From the NCBI GenBank assembly GCA_020974905.1, contig CP087563.1, positions 1,798,001-1,862,000 of the forward strand: a stretch of DNA of 64,000 nucleotides, read 5' to 3'. Each line of letters starts with the position of its first letter. Position 1 is the stretch's first letter. Below are positions 1 through 8,075 of this stretch, piece after piece. Position numbers and translations under genes: made by a program. The notes beneath the pieces are model-generated. The model was not told where the DNA came from. It worked only from the letters and a program-made list of their open reading frames with translations, and did not search any database. Source of the DNA: Planctomycetes bacterium syqfu. Its GTDB lineage: Bacteria > Planctomycetota > Phycisphaerae > Phycisphaerales > Phycisphaeraceae.

Positions 1-2
1 GT

Positions 3-317
3 GAGATGACGCTGCAAGGTGATACCTGCGGCTGGGAACATTTTAAGAAAGGTCGGCCCGCTAATGCGTATTGGCCAACCCGCAGTCGCTGTCACCCCTG
101 CTCGGCGGTGGCACTGAAGTACATCGTCCGCTGGGTTCTGGGTGTGCGACAGACATCCGCAGGCTGGAAGCAATTCACGGTCAAACCAATCGACACAGGC
201 CTGCCGATTCAACGTGTCTGGGGCTCAGTTCCGACACAAGGCGGGTTGATTCGCGTGAGTTGGGAGCAAAATGCGGAAAAAATACAGCAGATGAACGTGA
301 TTGCGCCGAAAATATAG
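3..317 (+). CDS. alpha-L-rhamnosidase (GH78-type), C-terminal fragment
   Basis: This is the 3' end of a gene whose start lies upstream of the window; the frame is open from the first bases and ends at TAG 315-317. The roughly 100 visible residues resemble the C-terminal beta-sandwich of GH78 alpha-L-rhamnosidases: a CHPCSAVALKYI segment, then VLGVRQTSAGWKQFTVKP, then a V.TQGGLIRVSW strand, matching the family's 'H.WSA.P.Y.L...VLG..P..PGF..F.I.P' and 'G.V.TP.G.I.V.W' end. Such enzymes release terminal rhamnose from plant or algal glycans. No catalytic residue lies in this part, so activity cannot be judged. It fits the carbohydrate theme of the window. Moderately sure of the family. Confidence 0.68.
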   Translation, partial: EMTLQGDTCGWEHFKKGRPANAYWPTRSRCHPCSAVALKYIVRWVLGVRQTSAGWKQFTVKPIDTGLPIQRVWGSVPTQGGLIRVSWEQNAEKIQQMNVIAPKI

Positions 318-515
318 TATTTATATGTATACGGTATATGAAATTTTTCACACCCACAACATCTAGTACCTGAACCCAGATCACAATCTGTGTATAGATT
401 ATGCCGTACCCATATAACATACCCTTTTGATCAAAACACTCTTAAATCGTATTTACACAACCCTTAATCAAAAGTGAAAAAACGCTGAAATATTACTTTG
501 GTTTATATTTTTCCA

Positions 516-544
516 TTGACAGAATACATACATGGTCCAATAAT
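516..544 (+). promoter_or_regulatory. sigma-70-type promoter for the small HTH gene
   Basis: TTGACA (516-521) is followed after 17 bp by AATAAT (539-544), a near-consensus pair in a very AT-rich stretch (318-545). The predicted start near 551 would give a leader of about 145 nt before the gene at 696, carrying the two hairpins described next. The rest of 318-515 is AT-rich with no gene that I can support. Confidence 0.5.
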
Positions 545-637
545 ACCCATAGTCTTACAGTGATCCTGCGAATGAATCAGCTCACTTAGGGGTAACCGGG
601 GCAATTTCTTTGAGGTGATACGAGTCTGCTTCGCTTT

Positions 638-691
638 TGTACACATGGAGGTGTACATACCGCACCGGATCCAAGATACAGGGAGGTATCT
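638..691 (+). promoter_or_regulatory. two GGA-loop hairpins over the ribosome binding site
   Basis: Two perfect small hairpins follow each other in the leader. The first is TGTACAC / GTGTACA (638-644, 651-657) with loop ATGGAG. The second is AGATAC / GTATCT (674-679, 686-691) with loop AGGGAG, and this loop supplies most of the Shine-Dalgarno sequence GGAGG (682-686) of the ATG at 696. GGA in a hairpin loop, one copy on the SD, is the known geometry of CsrA/RsmA targets; 676-687 agrees with the published CsrA consensus RUACARGGAUGU at 11 of 12 positions. Binding by CsrA is inference. Confidence 0.5.
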
Positions 692-695
692 GATT

Positions 696-950
696 ATGAG
701 CTCACTCGAGGCCCAGACGCTCCGGCATTTTATCGAATCACAAGATCAGGTCAGTCGCTACATTCTGTTGTTGCACTACTACGACGAATTGACGACCAAG
801 GAAATCAGCCTAGTGCTTGATCTCTCCGAATCCTATGTCAGTAAGCGTCTGGGACAACTCCAGCAGCAGGCTCAACAGCAGATTCTCCTCTGCCGTTCCG
901 CTTCCAAGACCAAAGCATCTTCGACCGCCAGCCTGTCAGCCATCGCCTGA
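696..950 (+). CDS. small sigma-70 region-4-like HTH protein
   Basis: A protein of 84 residues. Residues about 10-60 (SRYILLLHYYDELTTKEISL, then VLDLSESYVSKRLGQL) match the helix-turn-helix of sigma-70 region 4 as in FliA/SigF-type factors ('L.YYEELTLKEIG..L.LSESRVSQ'). There is no region 2, so it is not a full sigma factor; it may be a DNA-binding regulator or a sigma/anti-sigma adaptor. The tail is Ala/Ser-rich and probably disordered. I chose ATG 696 because GGGAGG sits 9 nt upstream; the frame is open back to 615 but the extra residues look non-coding. It is monocistronic and likely controlled at translation by the hairpins at 638-691. Confidence 0.7.
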   Translation: MSSLEAQTLRHFIESQDQVSRYILLLHYYDELTTKEISLVLDLSESYVSKRLGQLQQQAQQQILLCRSASKTKASSTASLSAIA

Positions 951-1307
951 TTCAGCTGGCTGCCCTGTTCGTTGTCACTGCCCTGAACTAAAGCTGTGTT
1001 ACGTCTCGAATCTTTGCTTTCGCCCTGCTCTAAACCTGCGCTCTGCAGATCGACTTGAACTCAAAACATACATGATATTTCTGCCATCACGTTAAGATGG
1101 TTTTGTCATGCTTCGGTGTGATTACCCATTCCAATCAAAACGTGTGCATGCTTGAGTACTGTATGTCAATCCGTTACTCGTTGTGTCAACTTTGCTCCAT
1201 GGGCACCAGATTAACACCTGGCGCTCAATGAATTGGTACGCACGCGTTTCAGGCGGGATGGGTAGTGATGTAATACGCATCATAGGTACATTGACGGGCC
1301 GAATGAA
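951..1307. other. intergenic region without recognisable features
   Basis: About 357 nt between the convergent HTH gene and DUF4340 gene. I see no gene, no strong terminator hairpin with a T-run, and no member of the repeat families found elsewhere in the window. Confidence 0.5.
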
Positions 1308-3443
1308 TCACTTACTCATCTTGGCGGTAAGGTTTTCAAAATCATCATCAGCCAACTTGAAGAACGTCGAACCGATCTGGCCGGTCTTGTCATCGCTGAG
1401 TTGAATCGTGATGGTCTTGTCATCGGTCGTAGTGAGGATCACGCTGATGGGACGGGCAATCTTGCTTGAATCGATGTACTTCTCAACCCGCAGGCCTGCT
1501 AACGTGTCAAAGAGCATGCCCACCTTCTCGTCATCCAATTCGACACCGGCTGCAGTGAACTTGCCATCGACATGGTTGATGGTGACATCCTGCTCCTTGG
1601 TGTTGACCTGCACGTGCTTGATCGCATCACGGGTCAGATCGACAATCGTGCGCGGGCGCAACTCCGCGGTGAGTTTGTCCACGAGTTCCTGGCTGACCAT
1701 GAAATTCAACTCCGGCTCGAGAAGCTGTGCAACACGCGAAGTCGGGTCGACCTTGAGCGTGAGTTTCTGATCATCATTGCCATACGTCACCGTGTAGACA
1801 TCATCGCCCAACGGGCCGTTAACCTGCCAGCTTTCGACTTTCAACGGGGCCAATGCATCGAGCAAGTCCGTCAATGCAAAGCTTTCGTGCTTGTCATAGC
1901 CGTCAAGCTTCCAACTGGCATTGTCCCGCGTGAAGTGCAGCATGGTCTGACCGGCGTCGGGCAGAATCACATCAAGTACCTTCAAGTCAGCAGGTTTCCA
2001 ATCCTTGATTGTGCGGTTACGCAGCAAGGCGACCTTCGCCCCCATCACCTGTTCCAAATCCGTTTTGGGAACGTTGTAACCCACCGTCTCGTTGTTACGG
2101 ATCACGGTGACAAAATCATCACCACCTGCATGAATCGAAAGCACGTCATCACTGGCATGCCCCGTCGCTCCCAACGTCACCGACATCAACGGCGGGCGGA
2201 TGAACTTGGGATCAACCATGTATCCCGTGGCGCGGGCATCGGTGAGTGTATTGACTAACTGCTCAGCCAACTCCACATCCAACCCAAAGCCGGGTTTGGG
2301 ATCACCGTAGCCCCAACCCGTTGCGCCTTTATTGATCTGAAGCACGGTGTCATTACCTTTTGCAATGAGCAGCTTGGTGATATCGCTGGTGACGATCGGG
2401 GTCAGACGCGGATCGCGCAGGCTATCGGCATCCTTGACAAACTTCTCGTAGTCGGACTTATTGATCTGGAAGACCACCTGCCCAACGCCTTGCCCATCCG
2501 CATAGGTCGCAAAGTAACGTTCTTTCTTCAAGTCCACCGGGTCTCCGATGGCAATCGTCTTGAAGCGCGGCTTGGAAGTTGCGGCTTCAGACTGATCCGC
2601 ATCCTGCCCATCTGTCTTTTGGGCCTCCGCAGGTGGCAGTTGCAACGTCATCAACACCTTGGGTTGATCCAAACCATAAACCGACAGGTCCGCAGGTTCA
2701 TCAGCCACAAACTCAGCGACAAAGATGGTGTTGATCGCACCAAGCAGCTTGGTGACTTCTTCACGTGAGACGCGACCGGTGTGATCACCAGCGAAGGCCC
2801 ACATGCCATTGGATTTCACCATCTCGATCTTGCCATGCTCATCAACTTTGGTCACCTGGTTGATCTGACCTTCAGTCGGCGCTTTGAAACTCTTGGAACG
2901 CCAATCGTTGATGTCTTCATCAAGAATGGTCTTATGCAGATCATCGTTGACGACATAGAGTGCAGGATTATCATTGAGCATCAGGTAACCGCGCCCACCG
3001 ACACCACGTCGGCCGAGTTTGAAAGTCTGTGCCGGGGTGTCATCATCGAACTTGACGGTGACCACAGCTAAAGGCTGATCCAGTTTGACATCCTCCAACG
3101 TCGGAGCGCCGCTCTTACCAGCAGTAAGTTTTTCAGTGTAAGTCAGTTCCAACGCGCGCGTGCCCGGTTGATTGGCGGACCAGCTATTGAGCTTGAAGGA
3201 TACCGGTGAAGTCTGCTGCCAATCGGTTCCCTGTTTTTCGATGGTGACCGTCTTGCCGTCTTTTTCAATGCTGAGTGACGCGATCTTGTCCTTGTCAAAA
3301 TCATCAGCATTGAGCAGTGGCTGTTTGGTCTGATCCACCTGAGACTGATCGTAATCCGTCTGAGGCTGATCCTTTTCCCAAAGGAAGAATCCACCAACAA
3401 TTGCCAGTAAAACCACGAGAAACAGGGTTGTCTTGAAGTTCAT
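1308..3443 (-). CDS. DUF4340 domain membrane-anchored protein of an ABC-2/GldG-type operon
   Basis: A protein of 711 residues with one N-terminal membrane anchor (residues about 5-23, TTLFLVVLLAIVGGFFLW) and a long extracytoplasmic region made of repeated beta-rich units, typical of DUF4340. Clear units include 'DKDKIASLSIEKDGKTVTIEKQGTDWQ' near residue 50 and further units through the length. DUF4340 proteins are usually encoded at the end of operons with a GldA-like ATPase, a GldF-like permease and a GldG protein, as here, so it is probably an accessory subunit of that transporter. Its biochemical role is unknown. ATG 3443 has an AGGAAC-type binding site. The gap to the previous gene (3444-3676) carries a dispersed repeat, so it might have its own transcript. 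Confidence 0.8.
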   Translation of the reverse strand: MNFKTTLFLVVLLAIVGGFFLWEKDQPQTDYDQSQVDQTKQPLLNADDFDKDKIASLSIEKDGKTVTIEKQGTDWQQTSPVSFKLNSWSANQPGTRALELTYTEKLTAGKSGAPTLEDVKLDQPLAVVTVKFDDDTPAQTFKLGRRGVGGRGYLMLNDNPALYVVNDDLHKTILDEDINDWRSKSFKAPTEGQINQVTKVDEHGKIEMVKSNGMWAFAGDHTGRVSREEVTKLLGAINTIFVAEFVADEPADLSVYGLDQPKVLMTLQLPPAEAQKTDGQDADQSEAATSKPRFKTIAIGDPVDLKKERYFATYADGQGVGQVVFQINKSDYEKFVKDADSLRDPRLTPIVTSDITKLLIAKGNDTVLQINKGATGWGYGDPKPGFGLDVELAEQLVNTLTDARATGYMVDPKFIRPPLMSVTLGATGHASDDVLSIHAGGDDFVTVIRNNETVGYNVPKTDLEQVMGAKVALLRNRTIKDWKPADLKVLDVILPDAGQTMLHFTRDNASWKLDGYDKHESFALTDLLDALAPLKVESWQVNGPLGDDVYTVTYGNDDQKLTLKVDPTSRVAQLLEPELNFMVSQELVDKLTAELRPRTIVDLTRDAIKHVQVNTKEQDVTINHVDGKFTAAGVELDDEKVGMLFDTLAGLRVEKYIDSSKIARPISVILTTTDDKTITIQLSDDKTGQIGSTFFKLADDDFENLTAKMSK

Positions 3444-3521
3444 CGTTTATGTTCCTGATCGTTTTATTCCCGATCGTATCTCTGAGTTTCGAGAAACATG
3501 CCTCAAACAATCATCATCACC

Positions 3522-3605
3522 CGTCACTCCCGCGCAGGCAGGAGTCCAGTGAAATATGCAAGCGTCTACAGAATGCCACTGGGTTCCCGCCTTCGCGGGA
3601 ATGAC
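3522..3605. repeat. 84-bp dispersed palindromic element, copy 1
   Basis: It starts CGTCACTCCCGCGCAGGC and ends CCTTCGCGGGAATGAC. Each end can form its own hairpin and the two ends are inverted to each other. The centre carries GCAAGCGTCTACAGAATGCC. Related copies lie at 13115-13200 (opposite orientation) and 57944-58035. The size, terminal inverted repeats and lack of coding capacity fit a MITE/REP-like element. It sits between the GldG C-half gene and the DUF4340 gene. Confidence 0.85.
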
Positions 3606-3676
3606 AATGCGTGATCCATATCGCTGAAATGACACATCTTGCTCAAACCATTCATCAATTAAAAAACAACACTACG

Positions 3677-4597
3677 TTACGACGCGCGGCGTTTAAGTCC
3701 GACAACAATGCCAACAATGAAGATCACCAGCGGCATCCCCGCGAGTACCAACCAGCGAATACCCGTCATCTGAGCAGGGGTGATATTACCAATGCGACGG
3801 ATATCCTGACTGCGAGCACTGGCAGCAATCATCTCATCCATGTTCGACAGCCAGAAAACAGAGTTAACAAACAACTCAGCATTACCGGGGAACATGGCAC
3901 CGACCATCTGGGCGGTATTGGGACCAAGCAAACCGTAGTTGACGATCTGATTCGTCGACCAAACCGGGTCAGCAAAGACGGCGATGCGTTCGTCACCCTT
4001 GTTTGCTGCGACGGCAACGGTGAACTGATCCGCTGCGTTTTCTTCGTCGTATTTAGGATTCTCTGAACGCAGATCTTTCTGAGCCCACATGCGTGGCCCC
4101 TTGACGGTTGCCAACTTGAAAGTCTCGATATCATCCTTCTTGTCAATCTCAATCGGTGATGCCGAAGCAAACACACCGGCATTCCCCGAAAGCGCCTGTG
4201 TCACCGATAAATCTTCAGGCCAACTGGTCACACGTAACGTGGTATCGGCTACCGTCCGACGACTATCAGCGGTCACTTCGTTCATGATGATGCTGCCGCT
4301 TTCGACAGTGATCCCCCACTGCTCAAGTAACTCTGCGGTCGGGTCGGGCATACCCATCGAAGCAGCAGGATTCGGGCCACTGATAAACATCACCGCATCA
4401 CCTTCTGCCATGCGTGCTTTGACGTGATCGACGATCTCTTTGCCGCCCCCCATTTGCCCCATCTGCATCATCATGGGATTGACCGGTTCGATCGGTGTGA
4501 CAATCCACACCACGCTCTGCCCTTCCTTGGGAGTCGGGGGTGGAGCAGGTGGGCCGGGTTGGCCGGTCATGGGATTACGCTGACCTGGGTGGACCAC
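3677..4597 (-). CDS. GldG family protein, C-terminal part (second frame of a split gene)
   Basis: A reading frame of 306 codons. It opens with a Pro/Gln-rich linker (GQPGPPAPPPTPKEG), continues through an ABC_transp_aux/DUF4350-like domain ('SVVWIVTPIEPVNPM', 'DAVMFISGPNP', 'RIAVFADPVWSTNQIVNYG') and ends in a membrane anchor (about residues 280-300) followed by KRRAS. In known GldG-type proteins this region follows directly on the part encoded by the preceding gene. The two frames overlap by 31 nt with a -1 offset. GTG 4597 has GAGGT 6 nt upstream, so independent, coupled translation is possible. A frameshift, in the genome or in the sequence, is the main alternative. Confidence 0.72.
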   Translation of the reverse strand: MVHPGQRNPMTGQPGPPAPPPTPKEGQSVVWIVTPIEPVNPMMMQMGQMGGGKEIVDHVKARMAEGDAVMFISGPNPAASMGMPDPTAELLEQWGITVESGSIIMNEVTADSRRTVADTTLRVTSWPEDLSVTQALSGNAGVFASASPIEIDKKDDIETFKLATVKGPRMWAQKDLRSENPKYDEENAADQFTVAVAANKGDERIAVFADPVWSTNQIVNYGLLGPNTAQMVGAMFPGNAELFVNSVFWLSNMDEMIAASARSQDIRRIGNITPAQMTGIRWLVLAGMPLVIFIVGIVVGLKRRAS

Positions 4598-5751
4598 GAC
4601 TTGACCTCAAAATTCAGGTTCTCCAAACGGTCAGCGACCGCTTGATATTGACCTTGCGGTCCCAACACCGGCATGCGTGGTGAACCTTCAATGAACACCA
4701 CCAACGGTTGGGTGTCCATACTCATGGCAAGGAGATTACCGGTGATTTTCTCTTCACCAAGGAACTGGAGTTCAGGCTGCTGACCTTGGGCCAATTGACG
4801 CTGCTGGTCCTGTGACATGCGGAACATATCCACCAATTCAACAACGCGAATTTGATCCTCACCGATGAGCACCACCAATTCAGGCTTGGCAATCTGCTGC
4901 ATCACCTTGGTGTATTCTTCGCCGGCTTTGACACTGTCGATCTGACTGAGCACCGCATTAATGGGTTGGCGTGAAGCCTTGAAACTCTCGGAGAGTTCAA
5001 GTAACTTTTCCTTGATCGCATTGGGCTGCTGACTGTTGGCAGCGAACTGTTTGAGGTAATTGCCAGCGGCACCATAGACACTGTCGTTGTAATGACTGAG
5101 AATCCGCTTGATCTCCTGGAGTGATCCGGCGTAATCGGGCATGGGACTGTCCAGCGTCTTTTCGATCAACTCATTGGTCTGCTTGAACTGCTCGTCGGAA
5201 CGTGCAAAAGCGCGAATGACCTGGCTGAGCAGTTCCTTTTCATCACCATCAGCAAAAGCTTGATTGGCCATCAAGTCCGAAAGCAGTTTCTTCTGCTGTG
5301 CAATATCTGAGGCCAGGCGTTCGATGCCTTCACGGCCCTTTTGGATCGCTTCTTCCAACGGCTTGACCGTGTCGGCATAGCGTTCCTTGATCGTGCCATA
5401 GAACTGACTGACACGGGTGAGTTCACGTGCAGGGTCAATGTGCTCAACCGTGATATGACTGGAGTAATTGTCATACTCACTGATGAGATCTTTGGCTTTG
5501 TTGAACTCTTCAGCGTTCTGCGAAATGAGTGTGACGATCTTGACATCCTTCTGCATCTTGCCCAGCAGTTTTTTGGTCTGCGGCGACAAGCTGTACAGAC
5601 GCGTTGCCGTCATGTCGATGCGCTGTGAGGCAAAGCGACGGTAGGAGATGATGTTGAGGATGATCACGATGGCAAGGACAATGACCACGGAGACCGTGAC
5701 ATTGATGCCGTACTTGAAACGTCTTGAATTTTGGGTTTCGGTATTGCTCAT
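4567..5751 (-). CDS. GldG family ABC transporter auxiliary protein, N-terminal part
   Basis: A product of 394 residues. A membrane helix lies at about residues 14-36 (VTVSVVIVLAIVIILNIIS), followed by 'ASQRIDMTATRLYSLSPQTK', the hallmark start of GldG-type proteins, then a long helical, probably coiled-coil part (residues about 120-280). It stops early at TGA 4567, right after LENLNFEVKSW, where homologues run on into the region encoded by the next frame. ATG 5751 was preferred to GTG 5763 because it follows the permease stop codon by two bases. Known relatives accompany ABC-2 exporters; the substrate here is unknown. Truncation against the family norm (about 700 residues) is the odd point. 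Confidence 0.75.
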   Translation of the reverse strand: MSNTETQNSRRFKYGINVTVSVVIVLAIVIILNIISYRRFASQRIDMTATRLYSLSPQTKKLLGKMQKDVKIVTLISQNAEEFNKAKDLISEYDNYSSHITVEHIDPARELTRVSQFYGTIKERYADTVKPLEEAIQKGREGIERLASDIAQQKKLLSDLMANQAFADGDEKELLSQVIRAFARSDEQFKQTNELIEKTLDSPMPDYAGSLQEIKRILSHYNDSVYGAAGNYLKQFAANSQQPNAIKEKLLELSESFKASRQPINAVLSQIDSVKAGEEYTKVMQQIAKPELVVLIGEDQIRVVELVDMFRMSQDQQRQLAQGQQPELQFLGEEKITGNLLAMSMDTQPLVVFIEGSPRMPVLGPQGQYQAVADRLENLNFEVKSWSTQVSVIP

Positions 5752-5753
5752 GA

Positions 5754-6476
5754 TTAACGCCACCGTTTGCTTTCAACGAGTTTAACTGCCAGGAAAAGGA
5801 AGAATGCTGTTGACGAGACGAAGTAGACCACGCGGGAGAGATCGAGAATCCCCTTGCCGAAGTCTTCAAAGTGCCCGTTAACAAACATGAACTGCATGGC
5901 CTGCTGGAGTTTGAGCGGGATGAAGCTGGCCCGTGAGAGCAGGAAGATCACAAAGGTGAACAAGCAGATGGTAAAGACGGTCAACATGTAGCTGATGATC
6001 TGGTTGCGACTGATGGCAGAAGCGAACGTGCCAATGGCAAGATAAAAACCGCCAACCAGCAGCAAGCCGATATATCCGGTGAGAAGCGGGCCGTAATCCG
6101 GATCACCGAAGGCTTCGATCACACCGACAAGTACGAGAGTCGGGACCAGCAGTGTCAGGAAAAAGCCCATTGCACCGAGCCACTTGCCCAGGACCAACTG
6201 CGTATCGGTCAAGGGTGAAGTCATCAGTAACTCAATGGTGCCTGAATCAAACTCATCGCTGATCAATCGCATGCTGATACCGGGTAACAGCAGGATCATC
6301 AACCAGACGAGTCCCTGGAATGTCGCCTGCATGGAGGCGGGCATACTCGGGGCAAAGGCGTTAAAGAAAATCAGTGACGATCCCAACGCAAAGAGCGCTA
6401 AGACCACGTAGGCAATGGGCGAATAGAACAGTGATGTTATTTCGCGTTTGGCTATGGTGATGACGTGATTCATCAT
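5754..6476 (-). CDS. ABC-2 type (GldF-like) permease
   Basis: A protein of 240 residues with about six membrane helices. The N-terminus (VITIAKREITSLFYSPIAYVV) and the segment MRLISDEFDSGTIELLMTSP with the following LTDTQLVLGKWLG are the classic signature of GldF/NosY-type ABC-2 permeases. It forms the membrane part of the exporter whose ATPase is encoded just upstream and whose GldG and DUF4340 partners lie downstream. Its stop codon abuts the next start, which indicates one transcript and coupled translation. Substrate unknown; gliding is not implied outside Bacteroidetes. Confidence 0.88.
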   Translation of the reverse strand: MMNHVITIAKREITSLFYSPIAYVVLALFALGSSLIFFNAFAPSMPASMQATFQGLVWLMILLLPGISMRLISDEFDSGTIELLMTSPLTDTQLVLGKWLGAMGFFLTLLVPTLVLVGVIEAFGDPDYGPLLTGYIGLLLVGGFYLAIGTFASAISRNQIISYMLTVFTICLFTFVIFLLSRASFIPLKLQQAMQFMFVNGHFEDFGKGILDLSRVVYFVSSTAFFLFLAVKLVESKRWR

Positions 6477-6575
6477 CGATCCTCAAATCAGGGAGTAGTG
6501 ATTAGTGAACAGGGAGTAGGTTCAAACATTTCAAAATTCGACACCGAAGGTACTGCGGAGCACAATCCGAAATCG

Positions 6576-7532
6576 CTAGGCCACGGACTCTTCGACCACC
6601 TGGCTTTGGTCTGCGGTGATCTGGATGAAGAACTGTTCGAGGCTGGCGGTTTCGTTGCGCATTTCGCGGACCGCCCAACCGTTGGTGAGAATGGTTTGCC
6701 CCAACTGTTCACGCAGTTCGTTGCCGGGCTTGGGTTGGACGACTGCTTTGGCCCACTCGCCCTGCTGCTGGACATCGACCGCCTGGACACCTTCAACACC
6801 AGCAAAGGCTTTGTGTACCGACTCGCTGGATGCTTTGACCTGCACGAGTACGCTGGCACCTTGGCCGACACGTTGACGTAATTCGGTCGGACTGCCATCA
6901 GCTTTGATCTGGCCACCGGCGATGATGATCACACGGTCAGCCGTCTTTTCGACTTCAGGCAAAATGTGGGAACTCAACAGAATGGTGTGCTTGCCTTTGA
7001 GTTCCTGAATCAACTGACGCACCGCGCCGATCTGCACGGGGTCCAGGCCGGAGGTCGGTTCGTCAAGGATGAGCACCTTGGGGTCATGGAGCAAAGCCTG
7101 GGCGATGCCGACGCGTTGGCGATTACCCTTGGAGAGTTGGCCGATCACGCGTTTGCGAATTTGCTGTAAACCACAGCGATCCGACACATAGTCAATGGCT
7201 TTGACGCGGTCGGCTCGGGGCATGTCCATGAGCTTGCCACGGAAGTGCAGGAATTCTTCGACCCGCATTTCCAAGTACAAGGGTGTGGACTCAGGCAGGT
7301 AGCCGATCTGGCGGCGTGCCTTTTCCGACTCTTTGGTCACATCCATGCCATCAATGCTTGCTGCCCCGGATGTCGGTGGCAGGTAGCCGGTGAGCATGCG
7401 AATGGTGGTGGACTTGCCTGCACCATTTGGACCGAGAAACCCGACGATCTGGCCTTCGGGCACATCAAAGCTGATGTTATGAACTGCCCGGGTAGGCCCA
7501 TACCATTTCACAAGGTTTTCCACGTGAATCAT
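6576..7532 (-). CDS. ABC transporter ATP-binding protein (GldA/CcmA type)
   Basis: A protein of 318 residues. It has Walker A GPNGAGKST (about residues 35-43), the ABC signature LSKGNRQRVGIAQAL (family form LSKG.RQRVGLAQAL), Walker B VLILDEPTSGLDP and the switch His in LLSSHILPEV. A C-terminal extension after residue 220 matches the DUF4162-like tail of this subfamily. It energises the ABC-2 permease encoded next. The start ATG has a GAGGG site upstream (around 7540). A 99-nt gap to the permease gene holds a degenerate 'agggagtag/gattag' repeat arm (about 6488-6520). Confidence 0.92.
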   Translation of the reverse strand: MIHVENLVKWYGPTRAVHNISFDVPEGQIVGFLGPNGAGKSTTIRMLTGYLPPTSGAASIDGMDVTKESEKARRQIGYLPESTPLYLEMRVEEFLHFRGKLMDMPRADRVKAIDYVSDRCGLQQIRKRVIGQLSKGNRQRVGIAQALLHDPKVLILDEPTSGLDPVQIGAVRQLIQELKGKHTILLSSHILPEVEKTADRVIIIAGGQIKADGSPTELRQRVGQGASVLVQVKASSESVHKAFAGVEGVQAVDVQQQGEWAKAVVQPKPGNELREQLGQTILTNGWAVREMRNETASLEQFFIQITADQSQVVEESVA

Positions 7533-7727
7533 CTGTTTTACCCTCTAAGTCGAATCATCTTCCCCCGCGGGAGTAGTCTGCATCTGAGTCTGCAGAGTCC
7601 AAAGGTTTAACGGACAATCGATGTTGCGTCAAACACGTCGACTGCCCAAACCCCGCGCGAGTGATCATGTGTTAAGCGATACGCAGGGAGTTTGGATGAG
7701 GTTCACTTGTTTTTTATTTTTTTTGAA

Positions 7728-8064
7728 CCGCCAAGACGCCAAGATCGCCAAGTTAAGAAAGAGAAAAAAAATTCTGAAATAAAGCCATTTCCACTCAAGT
7801 GTAGCGAGCATGGGGGGAACGCGCTAGCTGTCAGCTCGCGGCTGTTGAACCTGTTTTTCAATAGCCGCACGCAAACTTGCGTGCGCGTCAGATGCGACAC
7901 ATGAGTGAAAAATGCAATAAAGCCCAATACTCAACAAAGTGATGCATGGGATTCATACGGTTAATGATTGGCATAGGTATCCCGTTCTTCGCTACGATCA
8001 CCCTATAGCTTGCGTCAAAAATCAAGCATTCAATATCTCTCTTAACTTGGCGTCTTGGCGGTTG
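7728..8064. repeat. 337-bp palindromic element with CGCCAAGA-periodic arms
   Basis: The left arm (7728-7763) consists of 8-9 nt units CCGCCAAGA, CGCCAAGAT, CGCCAAG, then TTAAGAAAGAG. The right arm (8037-8064) is its reverse complement with one unit fewer. Inside are further hairpins: GGCTGTTGAA/TTCAATAGCC (7840-7866) and GCACGCAA/TTGCGTGC (7867-7884). The whole 7533-8075 gap between the ABC operon and recQ contains no gene that I can support; 7533-7727 shows nothing clear beyond the likely ABC-operon promoter region. Confidence 0.85.
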
Positions 8065-8075
8065 GATATCTGTCT

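Noticed and set aside
3522-3605. Insertion sequence
   Set aside because: The element is only about 84 bp with no transposase frame; it can at most be a non-autonomous MITE or REP. No transposase gene is seen in the window.
4567-4597. Programmed -1 frameshifting in the GldG gene
   Set aside because: The possible window (limited by a TGA in the second frame) has no X-XXY-YYZ heptamer and no clear downstream stem; mutation, sequencing error or a coupled restart are simpler.
7533-7727. Riboswitch or leader RNA before the ABC operon
   Set aside because: I could not match any known riboswitch core or a convincing conserved stem set in this stretch.
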